From Cerrena zonata (Eukaryota; Basidiomycota; Agaricomycetes; Polyporales; Cerrenaceae): a stretch of 64,000 nt of DNA. Positions within the stretch are counted from its first letter, which is position 1. Every line of letters begins with the position of its first letter. A program made the position numbers and the translations under genes. A model generated the notes under the pieces. The model made no database searches. It had not been told where the DNA came from and saw nothing but the letters and a program-made list of their open reading frames with translations. Where the stretch lies: the NCBI GenBank assembly GCA_038087015.1, contig JASBNA010000057.1:62001-126000 (forward strand). Reading direction: 5' to 3'. Of the stretch, positions 38,904-48,420 are shown one piece after another.

Positions 38904-39702
38904 ATGCGTTCTGTTACCTTCGCTGCCGCTGTATCCATCCTCGCTACTGTAGTTCTTCCCGCTATTGCATTCCCTGCTCCGTACGTGGACTTCAGGTTTC
39001 TGTAAATCTTAGTACTAACTTACTTATAGTTTCCGCCTCCCTCCTGAGCTTGAGGGGCGTATTCCTTTTCCTGTTCGACCACTTACTGGTCCAGGAAATG
39101 GCTCTCCTCCTAGCATACCTGACCCCACCGGGTCTAGCCTCATTGCACCTAGCCCGACTCCATCCAGCTTTGGTGCACCAAGCCCAACCCACCTCAATTC
39201 CGCACCCTTCCCTAGTCCTACAATTGGGTCGAACCCTTCATTCAATGTACCCAGTCCTTTCCATGGTCACGGGCTGGGTCCCGTCATATTTAATCGTGAA
39301 TTAGATGACGTGGAACTTTACAAGCGCATATTCCTGGGTTTCCCGTCGAGCCCGATCACCGTTGCACCCTCAGCTGCCAGTACGATGGCGTCGGTCGACC
39401 CACTTGCTGCCGAGAGGGCTTACCAAAGTGTCAAGTGGGAATCAAATAGAAAGGCATACGAGTTGGCCCATGGACTCGAACGTGCTAAGGGGCTGGCTCA
39501 GCCCAAAGAGGCTCGTCACGTCAGGGATTTTGTGGATGACGATATGCAGATTGTCAAACGCTATTTGGTCAATGTCTGGAGGCCTGCCCTATCTACTGCA
39601 CCCACCCCGACCCCGACCCTGACTCCCACGTCTGACTTTCATACAGCCCGCCCCAACTGGCCCAACGACAGAGCACTGGCACCGATGTATGCTATCCTCT
39701 AA
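38904..39702 (+). CDS. Secreted Pro/Ser/Thr-rich protein, copy 1
   Basis: Exons 38904-38980 and 39030-39702 join in phase to 249 residues. Residues 1-22 are a signal peptide (MRSVTFAAAVSILATVVLP, cleavage near AIAFP). The mature N-terminal half is a proline/serine/glycine-rich low-complexity stretch with repeats like APSPTPSSFGAPSPTH and FPSPTIGSNPSFNVPSP. The second half is more ordered, with GLGPVIFNRELDDVELYKR, AERAYQSVKWESNRKAYELA and DFVDDDMQIVKRYLVNVWRP. It then has a TPTPTLTPT linker and a tail ending APMYAIL. I do not recognise the family. The Thr/Pro stretches are likely O-glycosylated. An intact copy next to a broken duplicate suggests dispensability. Confidence 0.75.
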
Positions 39703-40378
39703 TAGATGGAACAATTGTCTTCCTTCTTCAAGGTAGTATTCTACTGCCAAAGGTACTGGATGACAGGATCAGTCGATATCTTCCATACTCGATTACGAGT
39801 GTATGATCATAGCTACTGTCGTACATATTTGGGAGATTGAAATAGATGTTTTTGAGGAGCTCGCTTACATATACCGCAGAAAGCACATCTCAGGCGTGGG
39901 AATGTTCGGTGATTTGACTTTACCTTTGCACAGTCATGCTGTTAGGAGATCTTGCCCGTTCTTCAGAATCTTTTCAGCCTAGCTCGTTCGACCACAGGTA
40001 CCATCTGACGTGCACAGACAGCAAGTCTCCAACTAAATGCGATTTAGTGATGACGATCGCTCAGCTGGTATGAGAGTTGCGCGCTTCAGTTGGATGAAGA
40101 TGACAAACCACAACTCTAAACATATCTACTACAATTACACCCTCGATGATACCTTGTTATTTGGCCTGCGGAACTCACGCTCGTTATGCGTTAGATCACC
40201 ATGAATAAGCATCCGAAAGCGATTGCGTGTTCAGTCGGAACGCAGTACGCGTACGTATTGAACAGCATGCTCAGTCGTCAGTACTAGTACTACCACTGTG
40301 GTATAAATACGAGAAAGTGTCAAGGTGAGTATACTCAACTAAATCATCCACATACTCAGAGAACTCAACACTCACAAC
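39703..40378. other. Promoter region of MDR oxidoreductase 1
   Basis: No gene found. It has a clear counterpart at 44056-44656 in unit 2. A TATA box lies at 40302. Confidence 0.5.
40302..40309 (+). promoter_or_regulatory. TATA box of MDR oxidoreductase 1
   Basis: GTATAAATACGAG, 70 bases before the ATG at 40379, conserved in the duplicate at 44578. Confidence 0.6.
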
Positions 40379-41673
40379 ATGTCTATCCCCACCCAACAGA
40401 AAGCTCTCCTCGTCCCTTCGGCTAAAGCAGACTTCGTGCTGCAGACCATTGAGGTCCCTAAGCCCGAAGCAGATGAAGTTCTAATTCGCCTTGACGCTGT
40501 AGCCCTAAACCCTGTGGATTATAAGATGCAAAAAGATGGATTTTACCTTACCAAATTCCCAGCTATCGTCGGTTGTGATGCTGCTGGTGTCGTAGTCGAG
40601 GTTGGTGCCAAAGTCACCAATCGCGCTGTTGGTGACAAATTGTAAGTGTAGCCCTTCTCGTACACCATCAATGTTCTTTGGATGTTGACGTGCCTTAATA
40701 GAGCCTTCCAGACGACTCCAGGATACAGGAGTGGCGGGTACCAGCAATTTGCTCCTATCAAAGCTGCTTTGACCTTCAAGGTTCGTTTCATTGTTGTTAT
40801 TCATATTGATTGAATTGGTACTGAAGGGCGTTACAATCGTATAGGTGCCTTCCCATATGTCTATTGACCAAGCCGCGACGTTCCCTGCTTGCCTTGTGAC
40901 TGCTGCACATGCCCTATACACTGACTACGTGCCAGACTTTGGTAGAGGCGGTTTGAATTTGACTCCTTTCTGGAAAGAAGGAGGAGATCACAGTGGAAAG
41001 TCCATCGTCATTCTAGGCGGGTCGTCCGCCAATGGACAATATGGTATGGATTGAATCTCAACTGAAGTTTCGTGACTACTCACACTATTCTATCGCAGCT
41101 CTTCAATTTGCACGGCTCTCCAAATTCACCAACATTATAACCACTGGATCCGCTCATAACAAGGAATTTCTCCTTTCACTTGGAGCAACTCACTTCGTAG
41201 ACCGTAACCTCGGCTCCGTTGAGCTCATCGCGCAAATTCAACAAGTGACAGGCGGCCCCGTCCCCATTGTCTACGACTCCGTGTCTACAGACGAAACTCA
41301 AAACATAGCCTACGACCTCCTTACTAGTGATGGAACACTCCTCATCACCTTGCCGCCAGCCATAGACCAGACGAAAATCGCACCCAATAAAAAGGTGTAC
41401 ATAGCATCGGGCTTTTTGGGTGTGCCATTTTATACAGCAATAGACACCGAGTTGTTAGATGTCTTACCTGGGCTCTTGGACTCTGGCGATCTTAAGGTGA
41501 GTCATGGTCTTTGTAAGGATAACTGATGTACTGATGTCGTAACCATTTACCAGCCTCTTACCCCGGAGATTATTCCTGGGGGATTGTCTGGGATCCCAGG
41601 CGGGTTAAAACGGTTGATAAACAACGAAGTCAGTGCACGCAAGCTTGTTGTTCATCCTGCGGAAACCGCTTGA
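40379..41673 (+). CDS. MDR-type NAD(P)H-dependent oxidoreductase, copy 1
   Basis: Five exons (40379-40641, 40702-40780, 40845-41043, 41099-41496, 41554-41673) give 352 residues. It starts MSIPTQQKALLVPS. The GroES-like domain has VLIRLDAVALNPVDYKM and FPAIVGCDAAGVVVEVG. The Rossmann domain has ILGGSSANGQYAIALQFARL. It ends GLKRLINNEVSARKLVVHP. No catalytic-zinc GHE motif is present. The GGSSxxGxxA nucleotide site is that of quinone-oxidoreductase and trans-enoyl-reductase-like members of the medium-chain dehydrogenase superfamily. The likely role is NADPH-dependent reduction of an alpha,beta-unsaturated carbonyl in detoxification or secondary metabolism; the substrate is unknown. Three further copies lie in this window. 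Confidence 0.88.
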
Positions 41674-42156
41674 AAGAACGATAGTACATAAGTCTGAAGT
41701 TCCCTTGCTCTATCGTGGTCTTGGTAATTATCAGAAGTTACTGATACCGTGACGGTGTTTTGTAGAGACTTTGGTTGGATATTGAATCTGACAATTATTT
41801 CGGTTCGTAAGATCGTTGACCCTTGATTGGGAGAACTAAGGACCTTTGATCGCTATCATTGTAAAATGAACTCGGGAATGCGATGAATATACTAGTGAGT
41901 ACCTATGTTAGAACATCGTCACGTTGAGCTTTCTAGGGGTGAAATACAAATCGAGTCAGAGAGTGACATAATTATGTTGACCGACTCTCTCAAGGCTAGA
42001 TGTTCTGGTTTGAAAACCTACCTACACAACACCCGCATATTTCTCACAATCAAAATCACCATATTGTCTGCGACTTCTCGGGACTAGTCAATATGTGGAA
42101 TCTATCTTCGGGGCTTTGTCATCTGCCTCTCTCTGGCGATGAACAAGCGGCTGGAA
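41674..42156. other. Downstream flank and duplication junction
   Basis: No gene. The block around 41950-42000, ending in a CTCTCTCAAGGCTA motif, recurs at 46220-46280, marking the common 3' part of both units. The copy ends near 42150, where RAD7-derived sequence starts abruptly. Confidence 0.6.
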
Positions 42157-42415
42157 GATCGCCACCCTGTGTCCAGAACTACAACAGCTGGATATCGGAT
42201 GGTGTAGAGAAGTCGACGATGGCGTCGTTCAAGAGATCTTGGAAAAGTGTGAGATGATTCGTGAAGTCAAGGTTTGGGGATGTCAGAGGATTAGCTTGCG
42301 CTGTTCTCGTAAGGTGAGTGATTGGAGTTGCGAATGATGTGATGTTGGTATTAATCATCGATGTTGTCTTACTCAGCGTGGTGTGAATATCGTGGGTGTT
42401 GAGGTTTCCGTATGA
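42157..42415 (+). pseudogene. RAD7 3'-end fragment (duplicate)
   Basis: Reads CPELQQLDIGWCREVDDGVV, then EILEKCEMIREVKVWGC and SLRCSRK, an intron, and RGVNIVGVEVSV with a stop at 42413-42415. It matches the last LRR of RAD7 almost residue for residue but has no start codon or upstream exons. It was carried along as the left edge of duplication unit 2. The intron copy has an in-frame TGA, unlike the original. Confidence 0.88.
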
Positions 42416-43246
42416 AGGCAAATGCATTCGTTTTGTTACAATTCGTCACGACCAGCCATACCCCACCAGATTATCCTAATACCACAGGCTTATATTGCGT
42501 ATTTACTTTTTTCTAAATGCCAATAGGGGTGTTCACCTTCGCCGTGTTTCCACAGATTGATCATATTTGGCATTGTTTGGCAACAGCTTCGTTTGATGGT
42601 CAAACTGGGAACGTCTAACCGAGAGTCTTACTCTGAGTGACGTTGAATATTCAGCTCAGCGACTATCAATATATCTCAAAGTTTTGGAAACTCCTAATGG
42701 CCCAACTCGCGGTGCGTACCTGGCACACTCCAGCTGTCTCTATAAGTATTCTCTTTCAACTTTTGATTTGTCAAGGGTGTAGCACACACTTTAACGTATC
42801 AACAGTCACTATCCCGTCCCTGGACATGCTGTAGCGGAGTGGCTACGCCGAATTATATCATCGCTAGGTAATATTCTACCCTCTTACAACGCTCACTAAC
42901 AGCTTTCGTCGTGATTCATAGCAACCTGACATCTGGCGATTTTGATACTTTGATCATGGTTTACCTCAATCATGGATTTAATATATAATAACAGATTATG
43001 AGCCTCGTGTATAAAAGGTGAGGACCTTGCGCTTTCATAACATCAGCTCCTCCGCTCATTTCAATTTCTACTGGTACAAGCGCAGGCCGGTATGCTAATC
43101 AGCAGCTTGACACTAATGCTCTCTTTCTTATCAGCTTTACCTTCACGTTCAATTATACGTTGTTGCACTTGTACGAATGACGACATTAACGATCTTCCAG
43201 TCTTACATTCGACTTTCAAGTAGTCTACCTATCAGCTATAACCTTC
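42416..43246. other. Duplicate of the RAD7 downstream/secreted-protein promoter region
   Basis: Aligns with 38060-38903. It keeps the TATA element (43010) but lacks an internal stretch near 43090 that is present in unit 1. No gene. Confidence 0.5.
43010..43016 (+). promoter_or_regulatory. TATA box of secreted-protein copy 2
   Basis: TATAAAAGGTGAGGAC, same element and flank as at 38646. It drives a gene that is now broken. Confidence 0.45.
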
Positions 43247-44055
43247 ATGCGTTCTGTCACATTCGCTGCCGCCGTTTACATTCTCACTACCGCTGTTGCA
43301 TTCCCTGCTCAGTATGTCGATTTCAGGTTTCTTTAAAACTCAATATTAACTTACTTATAGTTTCCGCGTCCTTCCTGAGCCTAGATTGCGCATTCCTTTT
43401 CCTATTCTATCGCTTAATGGTCCAGGAAGTGGCTCTCCTCCTGGTGCCGGAAGTACTCCTGGCGCACCTAACTCTACAGGGTCCATCCTCTTTGTACCTA
43501 GCCCGACTCCATTCAGCTTTGGTGCACCAAGCCCAACCCACCCTAATTTAATTTCCGTATCTTCCCCTAGTCCTACAATTGGGTCGAACCCTTCATTCAA
43601 TGTACCCAATCCTATCTAGGGTCATGGACTGGGGCCCGTTATATTTAATTGCGAATTAGATGACGTGGGACTTCACAAGCGCATATTCCTGGGTTTCCCC
43701 ACGAGCCCGTCGAGCCCGATCACTATTGCGCCTGCACCTACGAGTACGACGGGGTCGGCCGACCCACTTACTGCCGAGAAGGCTTACCAAGTCGTCCAGT
43801 GGGAATCAAGTAGGAGGGCATACGAGTTGGCACATGGTTGTGCTAGTAAGAGACTGGTTCAGGCTCGGAGCGTCAGGGATTTAATGGATGACGATATGGA
43901 GATTGTCAAACGCTATTTGCTCAATGTCTGGAGGCCTTCCTTATCTACTACACCCACCCCGACCCCGACCCCTGACTCCCACATCCGACTTTCATACAGC
44001 TCGTCCCAACTGGCCCAACGACAGGGCATTGGCACCTATGTATGCTATCCTCTAA
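43247..44055 (+). pseudogene. Secreted Pro/Ser/Thr-rich protein, copy 2 (broken)
   Basis: Signal peptide exon 43247-43311 and exon 2 from about 43362 align with copy 1 throughout. The reading frame is broken twice. There is a TAG at 43617-43619, where copy 1 reads a Phe codon in SPFHGHG. Further on, one extra C in the TPTPTP linker near 43970 shifts the frame away from the conserved C-terminus. Upstream of the stop the copy has a Gly/Pro-rich insertion relative to copy 1 (PPGAGSTPGAPN). A truncated secreted peptide of about 107 residues could still be made. Confidence 0.85.
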
Positions 44056-44656
44056 TGAAAGGAACGATTGTTCTCCCTCAAGTCATATTCTACCACGAAG
44101 GATGCTAAATGGCAGAACTGGTCGACATCTTCTATACTTGATTACGGATGTATGCTCATAGCTACCGTTGTGTCTGGGAGATTGAAATAGATGTTTTTGA
44201 GGAACTCGCTTATCATTATCATAACCACAGCAAACTCATTCCGAACGTGGGAATGTTTCGTAATTTGACTTCACTCTTTGCACAGTCATGTTCAAATTGT
44301 TGGGAGGTTTAGCCCGTTCGTTTCGTTCAACTACAGGTACCATCTGACGTATACAGGCAGTAAGTCTCCAACTAAAAGCAGTCTGCTGATGATGGTCGCT
44401 CAGCTGGTATGAAAGTTGCGTGCTTTGGCTGACAAACCACAAGCGTGTTGGCTACAGTTACACCCTCGATGATACCCTGTTATCTTGGCCTGCGGAGCTC
44501 ACGCTAGTTATACGATAGATCACCATGAATCAGCATCCGAAACGCAGTAGGCGTATATGGCACACCATACTCAGTGGTATAAATACGAGGAAGTGTTGAG
44601 GAAGTACGCTCAATTTAACTAAATCATCTGTCTTCAGAGAACTCGACGCTCACAAT
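44056..44656. other. Promoter region of MDR oxidoreductase 2
   Basis: Aligns with 39703-40378 of unit 1 with several small deletions. TATAAATA is kept at 44578. No gene. Confidence 0.5.
44578..44585 (+). promoter_or_regulatory. TATA box of MDR oxidoreductase 2
   Basis: TATAAATACGAGG, 72 bases before the ATG at 44657; conserved from unit 1. Confidence 0.6.
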
Positions 44657-45933
44657 ATGTCTATCCCCACCCAACAGAAAGCTCTCATCGTCCCTTCGAT
44701 TAAAGCAGACTTCACGCTGCAGACCATTGAGGTTGCCAAGCCTGAAGCAGATGAAGTTTTGATTCGTCTTCACGCTGTAGCCCTAAACCCTGTGGATTAT
44801 ATGGTACAAGCAGATGGGTTTTACATTACTGAATTCCCAGCGATCCTCGGTTTTGATGCTGCTGGTGTCGTAGTCGAGGTTGGTGCCAAAGTCACCAATC
44901 GCGCCGTTGGTGACATATTGTAAGTGATACATCGCCAATGTTCTTCGGATGTTAACATACCTTAATAGAGCCTTCCAGACGTTCCCAGGATACAGGATTG
45001 GTGGGTACCAGCAATTTGCTCCTATCAAAGCTGCTTTGACCTTCAAGGTTTGTTTCATTGTTTACATTTATTGAATTGGTTCTGAGGACTGCTACAAACC
45101 TGTAGGTGCCTTCCCATATGTCTATTGACCAAGCCGCGACGTTCCCCGTTTGCCTTGTGACCGCTGCACATGCTCTGTACACTGATTATGTGCCAGACAT
45201 CGACAAAGGCGGACTGAGTTTGGCCCCTTTCTGGAAAGAGGGAGGAGATCACAGTGGAAAGTCCATTGTCATTCTAGGCGGGTCGTCCGCTAACGGGCAA
45301 TATGGTATGAATCGATTCTCAACTGAAGTTTCGTGACTACTCACATTATTCTGTCGCAGCTCTTCAATTTGCACGACTCTCCAAATTCACCAACATCATA
45401 ACCACTGGATCCGCCCATAACAAGGATCTTCTTCTTTCCCTTGGAGCAACCCATTTCGTAGACCGTAACCTCAGTTCTGTCGAACTCATTGCGCAGATTC
45501 AGCGAGTGACAGGCGGCCCTGTTCCTATTGTCTACGACTCCGTATCTACGAATGAAACTCAGAACATAGCCTACGACCTCGTTGCTAGTGATGGAACACT
45601 CCTCATCACTACGCCACTAGCCATAGACCAGACAAAACTCACACCCAATAAGAAGGTGTATATGACAGCGGGCTTTTTAGGTTTGCCCTTCTATACCGCT
45701 ATAGATGCGGAATTGATGGATGTCTTACCTGGACTCTTGGATTCTGGTGTTCTTAAAGTAAGTCATAGTATTTGTAAGGATAACTGATGTACTGATGTCG
45801 TGACCACTACCAGCCTCTCATCCCGGAGATTATTCCTGGAGGATTGTCTGGGATCCCAGCCGGATTAAAACGGCTGCATAACAACGAAGTTAGTGCACGT
45901 AAGCTTGTAGTTCATCCCACGGAAACCGCCTGA
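44657..45933 (+). CDS. MDR-type NAD(P)H-dependent oxidoreductase, copy 2
   Basis: Five exons (44657-44919, 44969-45047, 45106-45304, 45360-45757, 45814-45933) with the same lengths and phases as copy 1, giving 352 residues. All frames are open and all splice sites are kept. Differences are mostly conservative: VQADGFYITEFPAILGF against MQKDGFYLTKFPAIVGC, and PDIDKGGLSLAPF against PDFGRGGLNLTPF. The ILGGSSANGQY cofactor motif is unchanged. The gene therefore appears to be under selection, unlike its broken neighbour. Same probable enoyl/quinone reductase role; substrate unknown. Confidence 0.88.
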
Positions 45934-46614
45934 AAGAATGGTAGTACATTAGTTGAAAGGTCCTTGCTTTATTGTGCCCTGTTACAGTAATCATCACGAG
46001 TTACTGACACGGTCTTTTGTAGAGACCCCATTTGCATATCGAATCCGACAATTATTTCAGTTCATAAAATCGTCACGGTCAACCGTTGCCTGGGAAAACT
46101 ACACTCACTTGATCAATTGAAAGTGAAGCCACAAACATTGCTAAATCAACTTAAGAATGCGATGGGTATATTGATGTGTACCTATGTTGGGGCATCGTCA
46201 TGTGGAACTTTCCAGGGACTCGAATATCGAGTCAGAGAGTGACGCAACCATGTTGACCGACTCTCTCAAGGCTAAATGTTTTGGTTTGTAAGCCTAGCCA
46301 CATATTTCTCACAATCGAAATCGCCGTCTTGAACCACTTACAACTTTCCCCATATGGAATTCGCGACTCCTCCGGACCACGGGATATGTGGAATCTATTT
46401 TCGAGCCTTTGTCATTCGTTCTTCTTTTACGATGAACAGTGTACAGAGAAGTTCACAAAGGTGCGCACTCAGCTCAGGAATGGCTCTAATGACTTCATTT
46501 TACATTTTACATTGGCTTACTTTACACTCCGAAGACGGAGTATCATCCTCACATACATATAAGAAGTAGAAAACTCAATAGGTTTACCAGAATCAAGCAT
46601 TCGTTCCAAGTACG
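45934..46614. other. Intergenic region, end of duplication unit 2
   Basis: Holds the 3' flank of MDR copy 2 with the repeat of the 41950 block, then the unit boundary near 46438, then the promoter of MDR copy 3. No gene found. Confidence 0.5.
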
Positions 46615-47904
46615 ATGTCTATCCCTACTCAGCAGAAAGCTCTTGTTGTCCCGTCTCTCGGTGCAGACTTTGTACTCAAGACCGTCGATGTTCCAACGCC
46701 CGGAGCGGGTGAAATACTCGTTCGTGTCGATGTGGCCGGTCTCAATCCAGTGGACTGGAAGGCACGCGAATGGGGTATTGTCATTGCAGAATACCCGGCT
46801 ATTTTGGGATGCGAAGTGACTGGCGTCGTCGTGCAAGTTGGACCTGAGGTTACTACCAGGAGCGTCGGTGATTTGATGTGGGTGTTTTCTGTCTATAAAA
46901 CTACTGGCGACTAAATCCTGGTTTGATAGTGCATTCCAAGCAAATCCTACATATGCTAGAAATGGTGCCTATCAACAGTTCACCATCGTGAAGGCTACCA
47001 TGACTACTCAGGTTGGTGTCATACTTAATCTCGTAACCCGTATCCTCTGAAGCATCTTTATAGGTGCCTTCAAATTTGACTAAAGACGAAGCCGCCACTA
47101 TTTCCGGTGGACTGGTGACATCAGTTCATGCATTATACACTGACTACATACCGACTACCAAGATGGGTGGTGCCAATTTAATACCTTTCTGGAGAGAAGG
47201 GGGGCGTGGTAAATATGCCGGGACCCCTTTAGTCGTCTTCGGCGGGGCGTCTTCCAATGGACAGTGTGGTAAGCATTCGATCATGACAAACATATTGAAT
47301 ACTCGATATTAACCTAAGTCTCTGAAAGTTATCCAGTTCGCTCGCCTTTCGGGGTTCTCGCCTATAATCGCCACAGCATCTCTCCGCAACGAGGACCTTC
47401 TCAAGTCTCTCGGGGTCACACACGTTGTAGATCGTAACCTCAATGCGACAGATCTCATCTCAGCGATCCGAGGCATAACATCCAAACCCACTCAACTTGT
47501 CTATGATGCTATCGCCGACGCGGACACCCAAAACTTGGCATACGACTTACTTTCTTCTGGAGGAAAACTACTTTTGTCCCTCCCACCAGTCATAGATCAA
47601 GCGAGAATTACACCTGACAAACAGGTATTCTCGTTCTCTGGTCAAACGGATCACCCGGAATATGCAGCTATAGATGAAGAGTTCTATGCTGTATTACAAA
47701 CATACTTGAAATCCGGGGATATCAAGGTATGCCAGTATCCAACACACGCACCTTTCTATGTGATAACTTATCATCTTGAACTAGGCTCTTATTCCTGAGT
47801 ATCTCCCGGGTGGACTCGCAAGTGTACCTGAGGGGTTAGAGCGACTGAAGCGCAATGGAGTCAGCGCTCGAAAGCTTGTCATTCACCTGGAGGATACTGC
47901 ATAA
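46615..47904 (+). CDS. MDR-type NAD(P)H-dependent oxidoreductase, copy 3
   Basis: Five exons (46615-46877, 46930-47011, 47064-47268, 47329-47726, 47785-47904) give 355 residues. The start MSIPTQQKALVVPS matches copies 1 and 2, and exons 1, 4 and 5 have the same lengths (263, 398, 120), but the sequence is clearly older: GEILVRVDVAGLNPVDWKA, YPAILGCEVTGVVVQVG, VVFGGASSNGQCVIQFARL and SARKLVIHLEDTA. It is closer to the partial copy at the right end of the window (shared TQNLAYD, GGKLLL, SGDIK). It belongs to the same superfamily without a zinc site. Substrate unknown. Confidence 0.87.
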
Positions 47905-48420
47905 GGCCGGTAGCTTCGTTGTTTGAAATCGTCTATACCCTATAATGGTACTTATAATTAGTACACTTAGAGAGTATGTCGTATTCGTATCCTGGTGTAA
48001 CTAACTTGAAGCAAGTGACGAGCACAGCCACAATTGATGAAACGTGTCCTGATTTTGAATGTTCGCCGATCTCTATTTTCCATTCTGCTCGGAGACTCTT
48101 CAGTTCGGTGGTCTTAGTAAAGTGTGCTCTAGGTATGATTCAAGATTACCCCCCGGTTACTGACGGTAAGACTCGCTCAACCATATTCAGCTACCGCGAG
48201 GTCTCTTATTGCTTTGCCGCCTGTCAAAAAGCACATTGGAAGCAGCATAAATCAAAATGGAGGAAGATGAGCGAAAAAGACAAACAGGGGATGGAGATCG
48301 ATATCTAGTCGGTTTGGTATATCTTGTACAGACTTTATGGGAAATCATACCTACTTATACATTGCAAAATCAAAGGACTAGCTAATATCCATGTTATACA
48401 TTCTGAAATCAATTTCTGTC
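47905..48420 (+). pseudogene. MYND zinc-finger fragment in an otherwise gene-free stretch
   Basis: An open frame 47976-48308 ends VSYCFAACQKAHWKQHKSKW, the second half of a MYND zinc finger (YC-x3-C-x3-HW-x2-H). The first half is degenerate: a CPDFEC pair and a lone LVKC are seen. A plausible 58-nt intron (GTATGA...TTCAG) would restore a KCxxCYREVSYC pattern only with an indel. Best read as a decayed MYND gene. Confidence 0.4.

Larger units (their letters stand above)
37797..42150. repeat. Tandem segmental duplication, unit 1
   Basis: About 4.35 kb running from the last 160 coding bases of RAD7 exon 7 through the secreted-protein gene and MDR oxidoreductase 1 to about 42150. It is repeated directly downstream as unit 2. 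Matching landmarks are offset by 4,356 bases in the RAD7 tail, 4,355 in the secreted-protein gene and 4,278 at the MDR start. The offset therefore changes through small indels. Confidence 0.9.
42157..46438. repeat. Tandem segmental duplication, unit 2
   Basis: A direct copy of 37797-42150 starting inside the last RAD7 repeat. It contains the RAD7 fragment, a broken secreted-protein gene and an intact MDR gene. Homology to unit 1 fades at about 46438 (after GATGAACA). Copies abut with no unrelated spacer. Divergence is visible at the nucleotide level, so the event is not recent. Confidence 0.88.
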
